Assembly (NCBI GenBank): GCA_005281725.1
Contig: SSBO01000003.1
Coordinates: 2,407,824-2,471,823 of the forward strand
Reading direction: 5' to 3'
Origin: Wuchereria bancrofti
Lineage: Eukaryota; Nematoda; Chromadorea; Rhabditida; Onchocercidae
DNA length: 64,000 nucleotides
A model generated the notes under the pieces. The model saw only the letters and a program-made list of their open reading frames with translations. It ran no database searches and had not been told where the DNA came from. How positions within the stretch are numbered: the stretch's first letter is position 1; the number at the start of each line of letters is the position of its first letter. Positions 23,750-38,400 of the stretch are shown one piece after another. The position numbers were made by a program, and so were the translations under genes.

Positions 23750-24271
23750 CCAAATATAGTATCAAAAGTGATTAATTAGAGAAATTCGGCTGGGATTGGT
23801 CGTTCAGTAGAGACTGAAGGATATAAAGAGACTATGACAAACTGAATTTAAGCCTATTTCAATCAAAAGTAGACAATGGCTTTAACCACGTTTTATAGTG
23901 GACGTTGGCTTACAACAAAACGTATGGTTACAGTGAGTAAATAAATAGCTGTCACTCGTGATTGATCTTTGCCCTTTGTATAGTGGACAGTTGGTTTATA
24001 ACATTACGTGAATTACTTGTAAGAATGACTTTAGATTGGAACACTTCTACAGCATTTAGATATTGTAAATAGGATTGCTTTGTAACAAAGAAAGCTAATT
24101 AAGCAAAGAGCTTACAATCTTTGAACCATCGAATATAAATTTAGCTATCAGACTAAAAATTTTTAGCAATAAAAGTGGAAGAATCTATTCACAACATATT
24201 AAGCATACATCCTAGAGAATGCATAAAAGTACAGTTACCATTGAATGATGAGTGTTGGATAAATCATTTCT
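23750..24271 (+). repeat. Dispersed repeat, copy 2 (between aquaporins)
   Basis: Same element as at 10015-10575, with matching blocks at 23903, 24120, 24187 and 24253 in the same order. It sits exactly between the two units of the local duplication, which suggests that its insertion and the duplication are linked in history. It shows the internal motif tatagtggacgttgg and a second copy tatagtggacagttgg about 80 bases later. Confidence 0.75.
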
Positions 24272-24360
24272 TGCACAAATTTAAATAAGTATGGAAATAA
24301 ATAGTGTTATCTTTTACAACTCGAATTAATTTAATTATAAATGTTCCATTGAAAATAATA

Positions 24361-24860
24361 GGGGAAAAGAAATATTGTTTAAAATCACTTGAAAAGTACA
24401 GAGGAAGTAGTGTTTAAACAATTACAGTCAGAAGGGAAAAGAAATTAATGATAATAAATTAGTTGAAGACTACGACATGAATGAACGAATTTACATTTGT
24501 CATTCGTACTCTGAAATTTGAACAAAGTATCAAGAAAAGCATAGCAAATACAAGAACAAGTCCACTTCAACTGCTTAGACTGATGTGATTACTTATTTGT
24601 AATAACTGATGTGATTATATGTATTTGTAGCTAAATTTTTCGCTACACATAGACTTTTCAATAAGACCAAACAAATCTTTGTACTTTTATAAATTTTACT
24701 GGTAGCGTTTGCAGCTCACTTTTTATATAAAAATATTTCTTTTATTGGCGTTTCAAAGTGTGAGAATGGAATGGCATAATGACGCTTACATTAAATTAAA
24801 TTTGCTTTACACATGTTAGTGTGCCGCTTTTGTGATTTGATGATTAAGCAGTGATATGTG
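24361..24860 (+). repeat. Local duplication, unit 2
   Basis: Diverged partner of 23303-23680 (anchors given there). The extra bases relative to unit 1 include a short direct repeat of actgatgtgatta near 24578 and 24605. No coding potential is seen in either unit. Confidence 0.8.
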
Positions 24861-26398
24861 ATTTAAAAACCTATTAGTTTAAATCGATTTGCATTTGCTA
24901 AGCATAATTGTTAAACTTTGTTATGAATGGAATACTAAATGAAGAAGGAATGGTCGTCAAAATTTCCATTTGGGTTTTTTTTTTTTTTTGCTAAATTTAT
25001 CCACCGAATGGACATAAAATTTTGGCCGCATAATAATGTCTTAATCAAAATCAATGAAAGCTGAAGACATTTATTTTTACTACTTATTGCAATTTTAGAT
25101 TCATTCTACTGGGGCAAACAATTTTCGCCCCTATTTTATTCGTTTCTTATATTTTGGTAAGTGAAAATAGCGATATGAGCTAGAAAAAATTGCAACATTT
25201 AACAAACAGAACTTTTCTTTAAAGACAGTTTCTTTCCATTTTTACAAGAATAAAGCAATAAATCATAAGATCAAAAGGTTAGTGTGTTCTGCACGACGTT
25301 TTAGAGAAATAAATTATTAAGTGGTATTAATATTTGGTTCCTTATATTATATATAATGTAAAACAGAAAGTATACAGTAGGTATTATTAAGTGCAGGTCA
25401 GGTGGTTTAAGTAACAAGTGCAAGTATGTGTTTATTGGTGTCAGAAAAATTTCCACACGAACTTCCAAAAACTCCAAATCTAATAGATGGTGAATTGCTT
25501 TTTTTTTTTTGATTAAATTTACAATTATTGACTCAGCTTTATAACCAATGGCTCATACATGTCAAAACGATGAATTAAACTGTCAACAAATGAGTGTTGT
25601 ATATGTTGAATTGTGTACAAGTAATGCCATTCAGTCTTGATGAGAGACCATAAGTTGTGTACAATTGCGCTACTTTCATCATTAGGGAAACAGATTCGTA
25701 TATACATCATCATAAAGCTTTAAATGTTTGATAAATGCTCAACATATATATGATATTTTTTATTCTTTCGTTTAGATTCGAGTACAACCAAGAAGAAAAA
25801 AAAAATTCACATGGTTTTCGAATTCAAATTTATTCAGAAAATGAAAATTCAATACCTTCGACAACAAGTAATGCCATTTTATCTTGAGAAGAAGACGAAA
25901 AAAAAAATTAAGAAAAAAGTAGGCTAGCTATTGCATTTTTCTATTTAGAACAAAATGTCAGCAAAAACAGAAATAAAGGCATAAATAGAAAATAAAAAAC
26001 AAATAAAATAGTATTACACTATTACCGGCCAATTATCAAACAATCAGTTAAGGTGCAAAGTACTCAAAAAGGTAACTTATCATCACCACAGTTAAACATG
26101 AATTGCATTGGTAGATGAGACTTTGCTGGGATTTTTTTATTAAATGTTTTCAACAGTTGGTCGAGGCAGACAGAAATGTAATATAATTGGTGATATGAAA
26201 AATTAGATATGCATTTGATGGCGCTAAACTTTTATCTCATATCTGCCCAATAATTTTAGCTTATGACCGGTCTCTATAGAGAAATAAATCATCTAATTTA
26301 GAAATAGTGAGGCAAAATCATGTAGTTAAATTGGAATTGGATAACTTTTCAAAAAGAAACCGAATTCTTCACATGCATTTTCACTTGTATTTATTTTG

Positions 26399-26404
26399 TT
26401 TATT
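26399..26404 (-). promoter_or_regulatory. Poly(A) signal AATAAA of aquaporin 2
   Basis: On the minus strand AATAAA occurs about 28 bases after the predicted stop (26432-26434). Its position supports the short last exon chosen for the gene. Confidence 0.6.
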
Positions 26405-26431
26405 GGGCTTTTTTTTTTTTCAGCATTGACT

Positions 26432-29400
26432 TTATGCAAGATCTCTGAAAAAAAAAGAAATATGTGAATAAATAATTAAAATTACGAAATTAAAAATGTT
26501 TTGAAAGATGACACCCAAACAATTCTAATTATTTATAGTAATCATAAAAAAAAAGAGCATATAATTGTGATATTTTTTTTTCATTCAGTAAAGTGGAATT
26601 ATTGAACAAATTTTGTCCAAACTTAAAGCTTTAAAGTAAGTCAGAATAGAAAGAAGTCAACATATAGAAAGAAGTCAACATACGTGGTTTTCAACGGAAT
26701 ACCGTCACCATCGGTTTTATTTTCCTTCATATAACTGGGCGGTTGATCTGGAATTTGAAAACCAACGAAGATGAAATATGACCAAGCTGCAGCAATTGCG
26801 CCAAAGAACGGTGCCACTATTGGAATCCAGAAATAGTAATTATGATAACTGCAAAAGAAGCTAGTATAAGATATCGAAACGCTTTTAACAAACATTATTA
26901 GTGATCTAATAAGTTACTTTAAATATAACTTTACAAGTTATTAGTACAACAGAAAAATCTACATTTAATAACAACTTACTAAAATTTAATTAACATTAAC
27001 ATAAACATTAACAAATAATTATCAAAATATCAAGTTATCGAGCATAGCTATCAAGCTATACGACAGCTATTCATACAATATGAGAGAAATTTGTATGTGA
27101 ATCATTTGTTGTGATTATTTAAGAAAAAAAAAAAAAATCAATTCATCATACCTGAAAACTTCCCAACCATATCCGATCAAAGCAGCAAAAAGACGTGGAG
27201 CAAAATCTCGAGCAGGATTAATAGGATATCCAAGATTCATTCCAAATGCCATACCAATCATTGCAACAACTAATCCAATAAGAAGCGGATGAATTGAGAA
27301 TGGAATTTCTAGACGTTTGTCTGTGATCACACATGCAAAAAGAGCCAAAAATCCTGTACCGACAAACTGAAAAGAAGAAAAATTCCATTTGTTACTCCTC
27401 AAACATTTACAATATATCTATTCCTTCAATTAAATTTAAATTTATATTTAAAATGCATAACGTGATAGCGATAAAATGCAGCGAGGCAAATTTTCCATAC
27501 TCTTTTTTTCTTTAAATTTTAATAAAACCTTATTGATAAAATTCAACATTTTGTTAATGAAATGTACGTTAGAGGCCAATAAAGTGATCTGATACTGTAT
27601 TATAAAGACAAATATTTGGAAGTCAAAAAATTTTTGGTTTAAAAGTTTAGAAATGAAGAGAAATAAATCTGCATTAAATTACTGAAACTAAGCTTAATTA
27701 TTACAGAATACATTTATAGTATAAAAGAATAGTGATTACTTGATCCCAAAATGCGATCGTATTTGAGACGTGAGGTGCGGGCATTGACGTGAACAATCCA
27801 GCTGTACCATTTGGACCTGCTACAATGCGAAGATCACCCAAGACATGATGAGTTTGATCTGAAATTACTTCTTACTATTTCAAAGAAATCACATATGATA
27901 TGGAAATTTATTGTAAATGATAAATTAAAAAATTATTAAATATTGAATTGGAATTAATACCTAGATAGACAGTATACGCAAATGCTGTGCCGACAAAAGC
28001 GCCAAGAACTTGTACGATGCTATAATAGAAAAAATGTGAGAGAGGCAATTTTCCAAGAGTATAAAACATTAGCGAGATTGCTGGATTCAGATGTCCTCCT
28101 TAAAATATCATTGGTGAATTTAAAATGTTGAGGAATTTTAAAAAAACAAATAAAAAGTAGAAAATGGAATATATTTCTTCGTAAGCTTAAGCGTAAAAGT
28201 ATGCCAGCGTAAAAGTATTATCACTAAGAGACATTACTCATTTGAAATGTAAATATTTCTAGTGAATTTATTTTGAAATTTCATTAAATAATGATTCATT
28301 TAGAATAACTTTTTGAAAGCAATTCGAAAAAGAAATAAATGAAAACTTATCAGCATATCAGTGCCTTCCTCTTAAATCTCTAACTTCCTGCTCTTTATCA
28401 ATTACTCCCATAAACAAACAGAAACTATTATACCTGATGTCTTTGAACAGGTGTAAACACAGAACATGATCGTAAATCCCCATCCAAGATTGATTTGCAT
28501 CCATGTATTCAACTGTTTATGCGATAAGTCGAATTGATGTACTATACTGATTCCAAGGAACTAAAATATTTTTTCAGTTTAATTAATTTAATTTATTGTC
28601 ATTTATTATAACTCAATTTTCTCTCTTGAAAAATACAATTCATTATTTGAATACATGAATATAACTAATAGATAAATTTTAAAAAAATTATAAAGGAATA
28701 AGTTTACTTATTTGTTTTCATTTTATGTATTTATACATGCCCTTTCTAGCCATGAATTTGGGCTAATTTTTATGAGGATAAAATAACAAAATCTCTAAAT
28801 CATTATTAGAATGTCTTATTTTTTGTAAACTACAAAAATAACCAAAAATTATCAAAAATTTTCTAGAAAAAAATAAGGAAGTTTTTTCACTTCATTTATC
28901 TAATTGTTTCTCGGAACAGTTTATAGATTTGACGATTTAATATTGAAAGCTATGCAAACATCAGTAAATGCATGAAAGGTCATTCTCGATGAAGCATAAA
29001 ATATGCATGGGAAAATATGATATTTTTGTTGAAAAAAACTTCAATATAACTTGAGTGTTTTAAATAACTGATTGTAATATTACTAAGTTTTTTTCTTCAA
29101 CAATTATAAATAAATCATTTTTTTTATCCAAATAAAAAAAAAATCAATTTCCTTTCAAATTTTTTCAGTCAAAAATAAGGAAATTTGTTATAAAAGAATT
29201 TACATTTTCTAACTTTTATTACATCTAATATTTTATAGTTAAATAAGGATACTAATCAAATTGAATTTTCATGATAATAGCAGCTATAGTTTAATTGTTA
29301 GATGCTATTGAGTTAGATATTAGCATGGAAAAAATTGTCAAATCTTACCAGTAATAGTAAAGAACCATAGAATTCGGATAAACAATTAACTACAGTACGA

Positions 29401-32400
29401 TTTTCAATGTGGAATATTCGTCGAGCTTTTTCCAATGGTGAATCCATCATTTTATCGCCTGATAAATTCTTAAAAGAAAAAAAAAAGCTTTTTAGAAAGA
29501 AAAGATTTTGGAAAAAAGAAAACGTCCTTGCGTTAATCATAATTAAAGTTATGTTAACATTCAAATATAATTAGAAATGGTAATGATTGATAGAGAAATT
29601 CGATAGAACAAAAAAGTTTTATTTCAGAAAACTTTAAAATCCTTAGCAAAATTTAATAATCCATTTATGCTACTATGACAAATGCTATTTTTTAAAATAG
29701 GAATGATACAAGAGATAACTTACAATAAAAAAGCGATAACTTATCAGTTGCAGTAAGTAAAGAGTAACCTATAAGTTGTTATTGTTAAAAGGAGCAAATA
29801 TAATGAACTCATTGCGAAAAGTATATTTATACTTTGCTTCGTCTCGACCATATCCTTCATAATTTGTACTTTGCTTCTTCCACTTTTTACTTTCCCTTCC
29901 AGTTCTATCATGAGGAAGTGCACCCTACCCAGAATGACGACATTCCAGAAGAACAGCTTGAAAAAAATTCATATAATTTAAGAGAATTCACACGTTTGAC
30001 TCTAACAAAAAAAAAAAAAGAAAGATTGGTCCGTCTTTTTTTTTTTGTAAAAATATCTCATTCTCTTCATTGAATAATAAACTAGACAAATTTTATAAAT
30101 ATTAGTTCCTCAAGAAATACTTCTTTTTTTATACACACATGATTAATTAGTAGACAATTATATCTATATTAACAACTAATTAGTTCTGAAATAATGTTCA
30201 ATTTACAATTTTTTTTTTCTTCATTTAGCAAAAATGTTGTGCAATAATATAAAATATTACCTAAAAAATAATGAAAACTTTTTAACTGAAGCTTTTTAAT
30301 CAAACAAACAATTATAATTGCTCCTCAGCTTTGTCAAAGACTGATTAATTATTTTATCAACAGCTCATAACATTTTTTGATGATATTGGAGAGAAGAAAT
30401 AAGGAAGAGAGAAAAGCTAAATGTTATTTTATCAAATTCTCATTTTCATATAGTTATGACTGACCTCCATTGATCACAATAATAACATTGAGCTATCGAT
30501 CTATTGTATATTCAAATGAAATTTTGATATTTGAAAAAGATCAATGAAAAATGAATTATACAAAACAGTGCACAAATTCTTTTTCACATTCATTTTACTG
30601 TATCTTTTTTCTTTCAAGTACAGAAAGAATTGCGCTATTTTAAATGGAAAATGTTTTTAAAAAAAGAAGAAATTTAGCTCGAAATTAAGTAAAAAAATTT
30701 TTAAATTTACATTGAAATTTCGACATGAAATTTGTACTCAAATAGTAATGATAAATGCAAAAAAGTAATACTCTCCTCTATAAATGTATTTAAAAGTTTG
30801 TTGCTTATCCAAACAAATACTTTCATCCTTTTCAATTAAAAAAAAAAAAAGAAATAAAAATGAAAGGAAAAAAATTTTTTTACCAAATAGAATGTATGAT
30901 AGTTTAAAAACAGATTATAAAAAATAAGAAAAAAATCCATTACACTGCTTATAGCGAAGGATTTCATATCTGATAATAACAATGCAAATTGAAAAATCAT
31001 ATCCTTTACTATTCATAATATTAAAGTAATGTGTGAAATGTAAAATACGGAAATATATTTTCATTAAGACTACCGATGAATGACCATTGGTCACCATGGC
31101 AATGATAATAAGATGAAAATGTTATAATAATATTGAAAAACAAAAAAAAAATCTATAAAGAATAATAAGAATGCTACAAGTGGTAGCTATGGTGAAAAAA
31201 AAAAATTGAAGGATGAAAAAAAAAAAAAAAAAAAACGTCGATATGCGTAAGTGTGAAATGAAGCATAGACGCATACAAATTTATTGAAGATTTTTAAAGG
31301 ACAAATTAACTCAGTGTAATATTGAGGGGGTGAAAGAGAGGCGCAAAAAGGATTAGCTAAGTTTAGAACTTTTTAGCTTAAAGCACCTGGCTCCATTTTA
31401 GCATTATTTTTTCATCAACAAAACTACGATGAATGGTGGTGGTACATTTGTGGTAAGAGAGAGAAAAACACACTGCACAAAGCATTAAGTCGTTTAGCGC
31501 TTAACACTGTTTTCTTTTTGACTAGTACAGGCCAAATTTGATCAATATTCATTCACTTCAGAAAATTGAAATAAAAAAAAATTTTTTTATAGAATTAAAT
31601 AGTGTAAGCAAAAAAAAAAAGTAAGAGATATTATTTTGGCTCTTGAAATGAAATTTTCTGATTGCCTCTTTGGGCTTTTTATTATGATACGATTAATACT
31701 GCGTTGTTTTTTTTTTTTTTTAATTTTTTTTTTATAAAATTAATTATATAATCAATTTTTCTATTCTTATTCTTGTGCTTAATGTTTTATTGTATTGATT
31801 TCTCTATGTATTCCCAATTTCTTTTCTCGTTGGTATAAAATTCCAGCACGCAAACGATTATTGCGTATAATTTATCATTTTTTCTTCTTTTTATGTTCCT
31901 TTCGTCCTTCCGCTTATTTTTTTCTTTTTTTTTCCTTTTTTTTCTTTTTTTTTTAATCCCAAAAGTGAAAAGAGCTTAAATAGCGGAAGAATCCACAAAA
32001 TGATTGAAAATTTCTTTTCTTTATTTTTACCGACTCTGTAAATTCCAGTTGAAATATCGGTCATTAATCATACTGATTATATCTCCAAACCTAATTTTGC
32101 TTTACAAAGACAATTTATTTGTATAAATTCAAGTAAACTTATAAAAATAAAAGTAAAAAATTTGAGCTATATTAATTGCAAAATTGCATGAATCTTCTTT
32201 TGCATAATAGAATTTTTGAGATTTTAAAAATATTCGCATATCATTCGTTCTTAGATATTACTAAAATGAAAATGACAACAGCTATAAAAAGCATCCGTGA
32301 TAAACAAATTTCGAAAAGTTAGTCAGTGCTTAATGTTATCCTAAAGCATTAAGTGTTGTGTAAAAGAAGGAAGAATCTTGTTGTCAACATGATGTCATGC

Positions 32401-35400
32401 AAAAAATACGCAAAAATTTAAAATGAGCATAGATTATCGCAAAATGTATGCAAAAATCTTACATCAGCATAATATTATACAAAATTTTCAACAGCAAAAT
32501 AATGTCATATAAAAGATATAGCGGGAAAATCCTAATGTCATCGCGGTAAACTCAATGTTTAAAATTTTTCCTTCACGGATTGCTATTTTTTAGCATTACT
32601 ACTAAATATCCTACGTCACTAGAACATTGGATAGAGATTTTATTGATATTAAAAAAAGATAAAGCTTGAATTCTTTTCTTTTTTTTCTTCTTAAATTTAT
32701 TCACAAATCATTGAAACGAACAAAATGAATAAACGAATAAATGAATAACAAATGATTTAAAAAAAAAACAGTTAAAGTGATGAATAAAATCAAACGAATG
32801 AAGCAAATAATCAACATACAATTTATTGTTGATATTGTTATCTTTTCAAAAGATTAAAAAAAATCAAACTAGTAATATTTCAATTAAACTTTGCGTGAAT
32901 TTATAAACCAAAATTATAAAAGAGTAAAAAATTTAGCATACCAAAGTTTTTTATACAAAAAAGCATAGATTGGATTTCAGATGAAAAAAAGGAAGAAAGA
33001 AATTGAAGTTTGAGAATTTGGAAAAGTAGAAGGAATAAAATTCCCTAAGGTGGAAATAATTTGAATCATACCATTTTTCTTCCGATATTCCCTCTTCCTA
33101 TCTCTCTCTCTCTCCCTCTTCTCATCTAAAACATAATTTGACTACATGGCTCTTCATGACTTAAAAAAAAAAAGGACATTCTTTTCTTTTTACAAGCCTA
33201 CAAATAATGCTATCACAAATGCTACTGTTTGCACCTTAAAAGGGATAACAATTTATCCAAATAGAGATTTCAACCAAATTTTCAACTTTTTAAAAACGAA
33301 AGGCTTTGACATTATGAAAATGATATTTTATTTCGTCATTCATTCATTATGATTATCAGTGAGAAATAGCTGTGAAGTAACAAAATTTTTTGTACTTTTT
33401 TATCGGAGCTTTTCCCAAGTTTCGTTGCTAAAAATTGGCAAATGAAAAAAACTTTACATTTTCAATAAATGGAAATTCATACATAAACCAATTTGTCAAC
33501 TTAAAAGTGTAATATAGAAAAAACAAAATTGTCGTCGAATTTCCAGAAAGATTTGAAAAGTTATTTAGATCTAGGATTTTAACTTTAAAATAGCCATTTC
33601 AATTCTGTGAAGAAATGCATAAAATTATTCCATAGAAAATGCAACATGAATTTTATGAATGTTTCCGGATCTTGAAATCCATATCAATATCGAAAGAAAA
33701 AATATGAAATTCCCAGGATAATTAAATTAAAAAAATCACTTTGCTTATAAAATCTGTATTTTCTATTATAAATTTGAATTTCTATCATTAAATATATTTG
33801 GGTTTAAGGATCATACATGAAATTCATGATGCATTTCTTCAAATCGGATGTTATTAGTTTCATCATAGATTTGATTACTTTATATTTTAAAATTGAAATC
33901 CTACATTTAAATAATTTCTTTAAATAATTTTTCAGTCTTTCTGGGCAGTATTACTATTAAGCTCTGTGGCAATAATATTATTAGCCCCACTACCACAACT
34001 TGTGCTAGTTTTATGGAACAAAGCCAACAAACATTAAATAATTAAATATTCTTTTTTAAAAATAAAATATGCATTAAATAATTAAATATTCTTTTTTAAA
34101 AATAAAATATATTCCATAAATTATTGCTTAAAACATAAAAAAAAAGTTGGGAAACGAACTTTTCGGATATACCATTCAGTAATAATAATCAGATGGGAAA
34201 AATAGACGTACTTCTCACATAGCGATGAGAAAACAAATTTTTGTATTGTTTAAATATGATTGATAAAAGAAAGTAACTGCACACTGTTTATTAAAATCAG
34301 TAATGAGCCTAGCTAAAAGTGAAATGATGAAATAAACAATTCAACAAATAAATGAGCCAACAGGTGAACATTAATAAGGCCAAGTGTATGAGTAGTTCAT
34401 ATTTAAATGTAAATGTTAAAAAGCAAGCAAATTTTTAACTAGATGAAATAAGTAATAATTAGGTAATAATCACGGAAAGTTACCATTTTTTTACTATAAA
34501 TAAAACTTTGAGGTAATCAGATGCACCTACGCTAAAAGTTATTACTAATTACAGTTATTCTAAATTATTAAATAACAATATTAGAGTGTATAATGAAGTA
34601 TTATATTATAAAAAAAAATTGTTGAAGTATATATATTAACTGGATGAAATAAGTAAATACTGATTAATTTTCTGGAAAATAATAAATATTAATTTTCTGG
34701 AGCTGTCTTATAAATATTAATTTTCCTAAAAATATTGATTAATTTACTGGAGCTATCTTATAATGAAAACGTATAGCAAATGAATTGATGAACTATCCTA
34801 TTTAATTATATATGAGTTATTCATTTGATGATACGATAAATGAAGAAATGATTCTTTCGTTACAATTAAAAGAATTGCAAAAAGAAAATTAATGAAGAAA
34901 TCAATGCTCCTTATCAAATCATTGAATCATTCATGCTTACTTTCTTACTTTTCTACTCCCATCATTAATTCATTAATTCATCAGTGATTATCAAGCAACA
35001 ACAGCAATAACAAATCTGATTAGATATTTATGGATGGAACTGAAATTGTAATAATTGTTCCTTTCTACTAGTCTCCCTTATCAGTATCAATGCTATTAAA
35101 CTATGGGAGTGGCAAAAAGTACCTTCTGAGAAAGAAAAAATAAATGAAAGATTAGTGAGAAAATGTTTAGTTTGTAGTTGAAAAGAAAAGAGATGACTTG
35201 AAAAGGTTACAAAAAAGTTGAGTCATATTATTTTTGTCTCAAAGAATGCAACCAAAGAAATGCTTGTTTATTGTTATTATTTATTATTATTATTATTAAT
35301 TATTATTATTGTTAATTACTAAAGGCGGAATTGATGTGGCAATGATAAGAAATTGTCAGTTAAGAATTGGATACATTTATAAAATATTTCTCTTCATCTC

Positions 35401-38400
35401 ACATATGTTTTAAAGCAATAAATGAGAAGACAAACTTTCAGAAACATTCAACCATTCAATATTTCATCAAAACACATGCATTTAACACATGCAGTGCAAG
35501 TTGAAAACACTTCAGAAGTTATCGTGTAGGAGCGGAAAAATTTACAGTTCAAAACTTAAATTTATTTGCTTTTTCATCCATTAGGAAAATTTTTCATCAG
35601 TCTATCACGAAAATGAAACTTGAAAATGAATCGTTCTTGATATCACATAACATTTAAAACTTTTATCCTCAGTCTTTAATTTAGTATTTCAAAAAAAAAA
35701 AATTCAATCTGCATTTTGTATCCCATGGATTAGTAAAATTTAGTACACGTGGAAGATAATAAAATATTGAATTTATGAAAAAAAAAAAAGATGAGAAAAA
35801 GTACAATCTAAGAAACAAAAGTGGTTGAAAAGTTCAACTAAAATTTGATAATTTACGGCTTTATTTATTGCATATGAAAAAAGAAAAAAAAGAAAAGAGA
35901 AGGGATGAGAAAAAAAAAGGTAAAGAGAAATTTGAAAATTTAAAAATTTAAAGTGAAAAAATTATAGTAGAAATGATTAGTGTTAAACTGAAAGAATTTA
36001 AGCTGAAATCATTGGAAATTACGAAATTTATCGTTCAATGAATGACGTGAATAACGAGTGACGACGACGTTACAATGAAAAGTTTTGATTTGAACAAAGT
36101 TAATAAATGCTACTTGCTGCCACTGCCACTGCTACTGCTAATGCTAATGCTAATGCTGTTTTCAACTTCATAACAATTTGCTGCTTTTTGAAGCGTTTAA
36201 GTTACAGCTATCATTTGTTAAACAGAAAAAAAGAGATAAGAAAAGATAAAAAGAGAAAAGATTTCTGAAAAATGGATTAGACTCTTTCTTTTTTTTTTTT
36301 TTCTGAAAGATTTGAAAAATGAAAAAATAAAAGTGAAATGAGTTTTTGTTTGCACTTTCTCAAATATTGCTCGCTAACTTTTCCAAACATCCTTTGATTT
36401 ATATCCTTAAATCTTAACCGTCAAAAACAAGCAAAAACATTAGTTTATGAATGAAGTGAATTGATAATCAAATATTTTCAGAGAGAAAAAAAAAAGCATA
36501 AATAAATTTGAAGTCAGAATGCAATTTTCACATGAAAGAATTGATGGAAAGGAGAAGAAGGAAATAATTTTGGCACTTTGGTTCGAAAAAAAATTGCTAA
36601 CAATTTTAAAGTAAATTTCGAAAAAAAAAGGATACATAAAAGTTTCGAAATTCCATATTTACTATCATGCAAAAAATGCTATAACAATCTTTTTGAAAAT
36701 TTTTTTAGAGCAATATTTTAATCAAAACTTATTGAATTATATTTTTGAGAAATTATTAAAATGACATTCCCAAAAACATTTGAGAAGTAATACACGAATT
36801 ATTTGAAACATATTTCTTTAGATGATTTCAAATTTTTAGTCATTTTCAGGGTGAAAATCTGAACAGCAAAATTCTCGAATAACACTAGAAGCATCACTAA
36901 TTAGCAAAAAGATGACAATGATTACTTGCTAGATTATCTTAACCTACAAATCTCTTCCGGAGATTTTCCTGAGAACGGAACTACTTTTAATACATTCAAA
37001 TTTGAACTCTCTAAATGTTAAAAGATATTTAAGTTGAAATTTGGTTCAAGTCATTCAAAATATGGACCAAAATTTAATCAAAAAATACATTACATTTATA
37101 AATTCTAGGCGAAGTAACAACTTCAAAACAATAAAAGGAATGATAACTTTACAAATGCATCTCAGATTTGTTTTAAAATTAAATTTGAACAAATTAATTC
37201 CATTAGAAAGAGGAAGTTCCTCTTGTTGATTGCAAAAAGGGAAGGAAGAATTTTCAGAATACTGTTATTAATTCCGGAAAAAAAACATACGTTTGTTATC
37301 AGCCGGAAATAATAAGAAACTTATGAGAGACTCAAAAAATGTAACTGAAAATTGATACTATTTTATGGAAGTATAGTAGTAGAATTATCACTTCGCTTGT
37401 CGCTTGCATTTAATGATCCCATGCGAACGTAAATGTAATTTGCATAAATGTAAGAACCTAAGAAAGAAAATGATGGAATAAATTAGTGCATAATATTGCT
37501 GAAAATTTTATGAATTAGTTAATTTTCCTAGAAAATATTATTATATAACTAGAAAATGTTATTACACCGAAGAATTTGCAACTACCAATTAAATTTATTT
37601 AATATTTCATCCTAATTTGTTAAAACTTAATAAGCTGAAACAATTTGTCTCATAAATACATCTATCGATAAAAGTGAAAATTTCCATTCAGCAGTATGTT
37701 AACAGTGATAACAAGAAATGAAAGGAGGAGAGAATTCAGTAAATTACTCATTAAATACCTATGATCAGTTCAAGGTACAAACATCAAATACAACACAAAC
37801 TGCCACCGACATCATTTCAAATGAAACTTATCTGATAATTGACACACTATCACAACAAATAATAGAAATTATCAACGATAACGAGGAAACGTAAAAGGAA
37901 CTGTTAATGATAGCGGGAATCTTAATGATAACAACGTCAATTCGTGCAACCAATAATACTAGAATAACAGTAATCTTCAATAATGATAGAGACTTCACGT
38001 ACGTAACAATAACGTGACATCAGGGAGGGGCAATGATAGCCAAGACTGATCTCACGAAAAGATATTATGGTGAAGAATGATGGAGAAGGACGATGGATGC
38101 TGGATAGGTACGAAGAGATGTCACATCGCACCGACCGCATGCATCATCGATCAGAACAGTCTATCAGTGATGTCACTGCTGGTTATTTGCATTTTGCCTC
38201 GCTCCCTCCATTTCTGCCTTATTTTTCTTCTTCCCTCCAAAAATGTCTCAAATTAAGATTAGGTTAGAACTAATTTATATTTACATTTGTTCATGCAATA
38301 TCATAAATGGAAAATTAAACAAATCAATATTATGTTTTATCAATAGAATTTTATCATTATTATCATATCATTTGTTATATCAAAATGATTCATTTCAGTT

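Larger units (their letters stand above)
22925..26398. other. Spacer between the two aquaglyceroporin genes
   Basis: Holds the diverged local duplication (23303-23680 and 24361-24860), the second copy of the dispersed repeat (23750-24271) between those units, and otherwise A+T-rich sequence. A plus-strand open stretch at 23120-23302 has no splice support. Promoter of aquaporin 1 and 3' flank of aquaporin 2 must lie here. Confidence 0.6.

Noticed and set aside
37937..38267. Overlapping ORFs on both strands in a patch of higher G+C
   Set aside because: Both strands are open at once and neither shows a known motif or convincing splice sites; possibly a regulatory patch, but no evidence for a protein.
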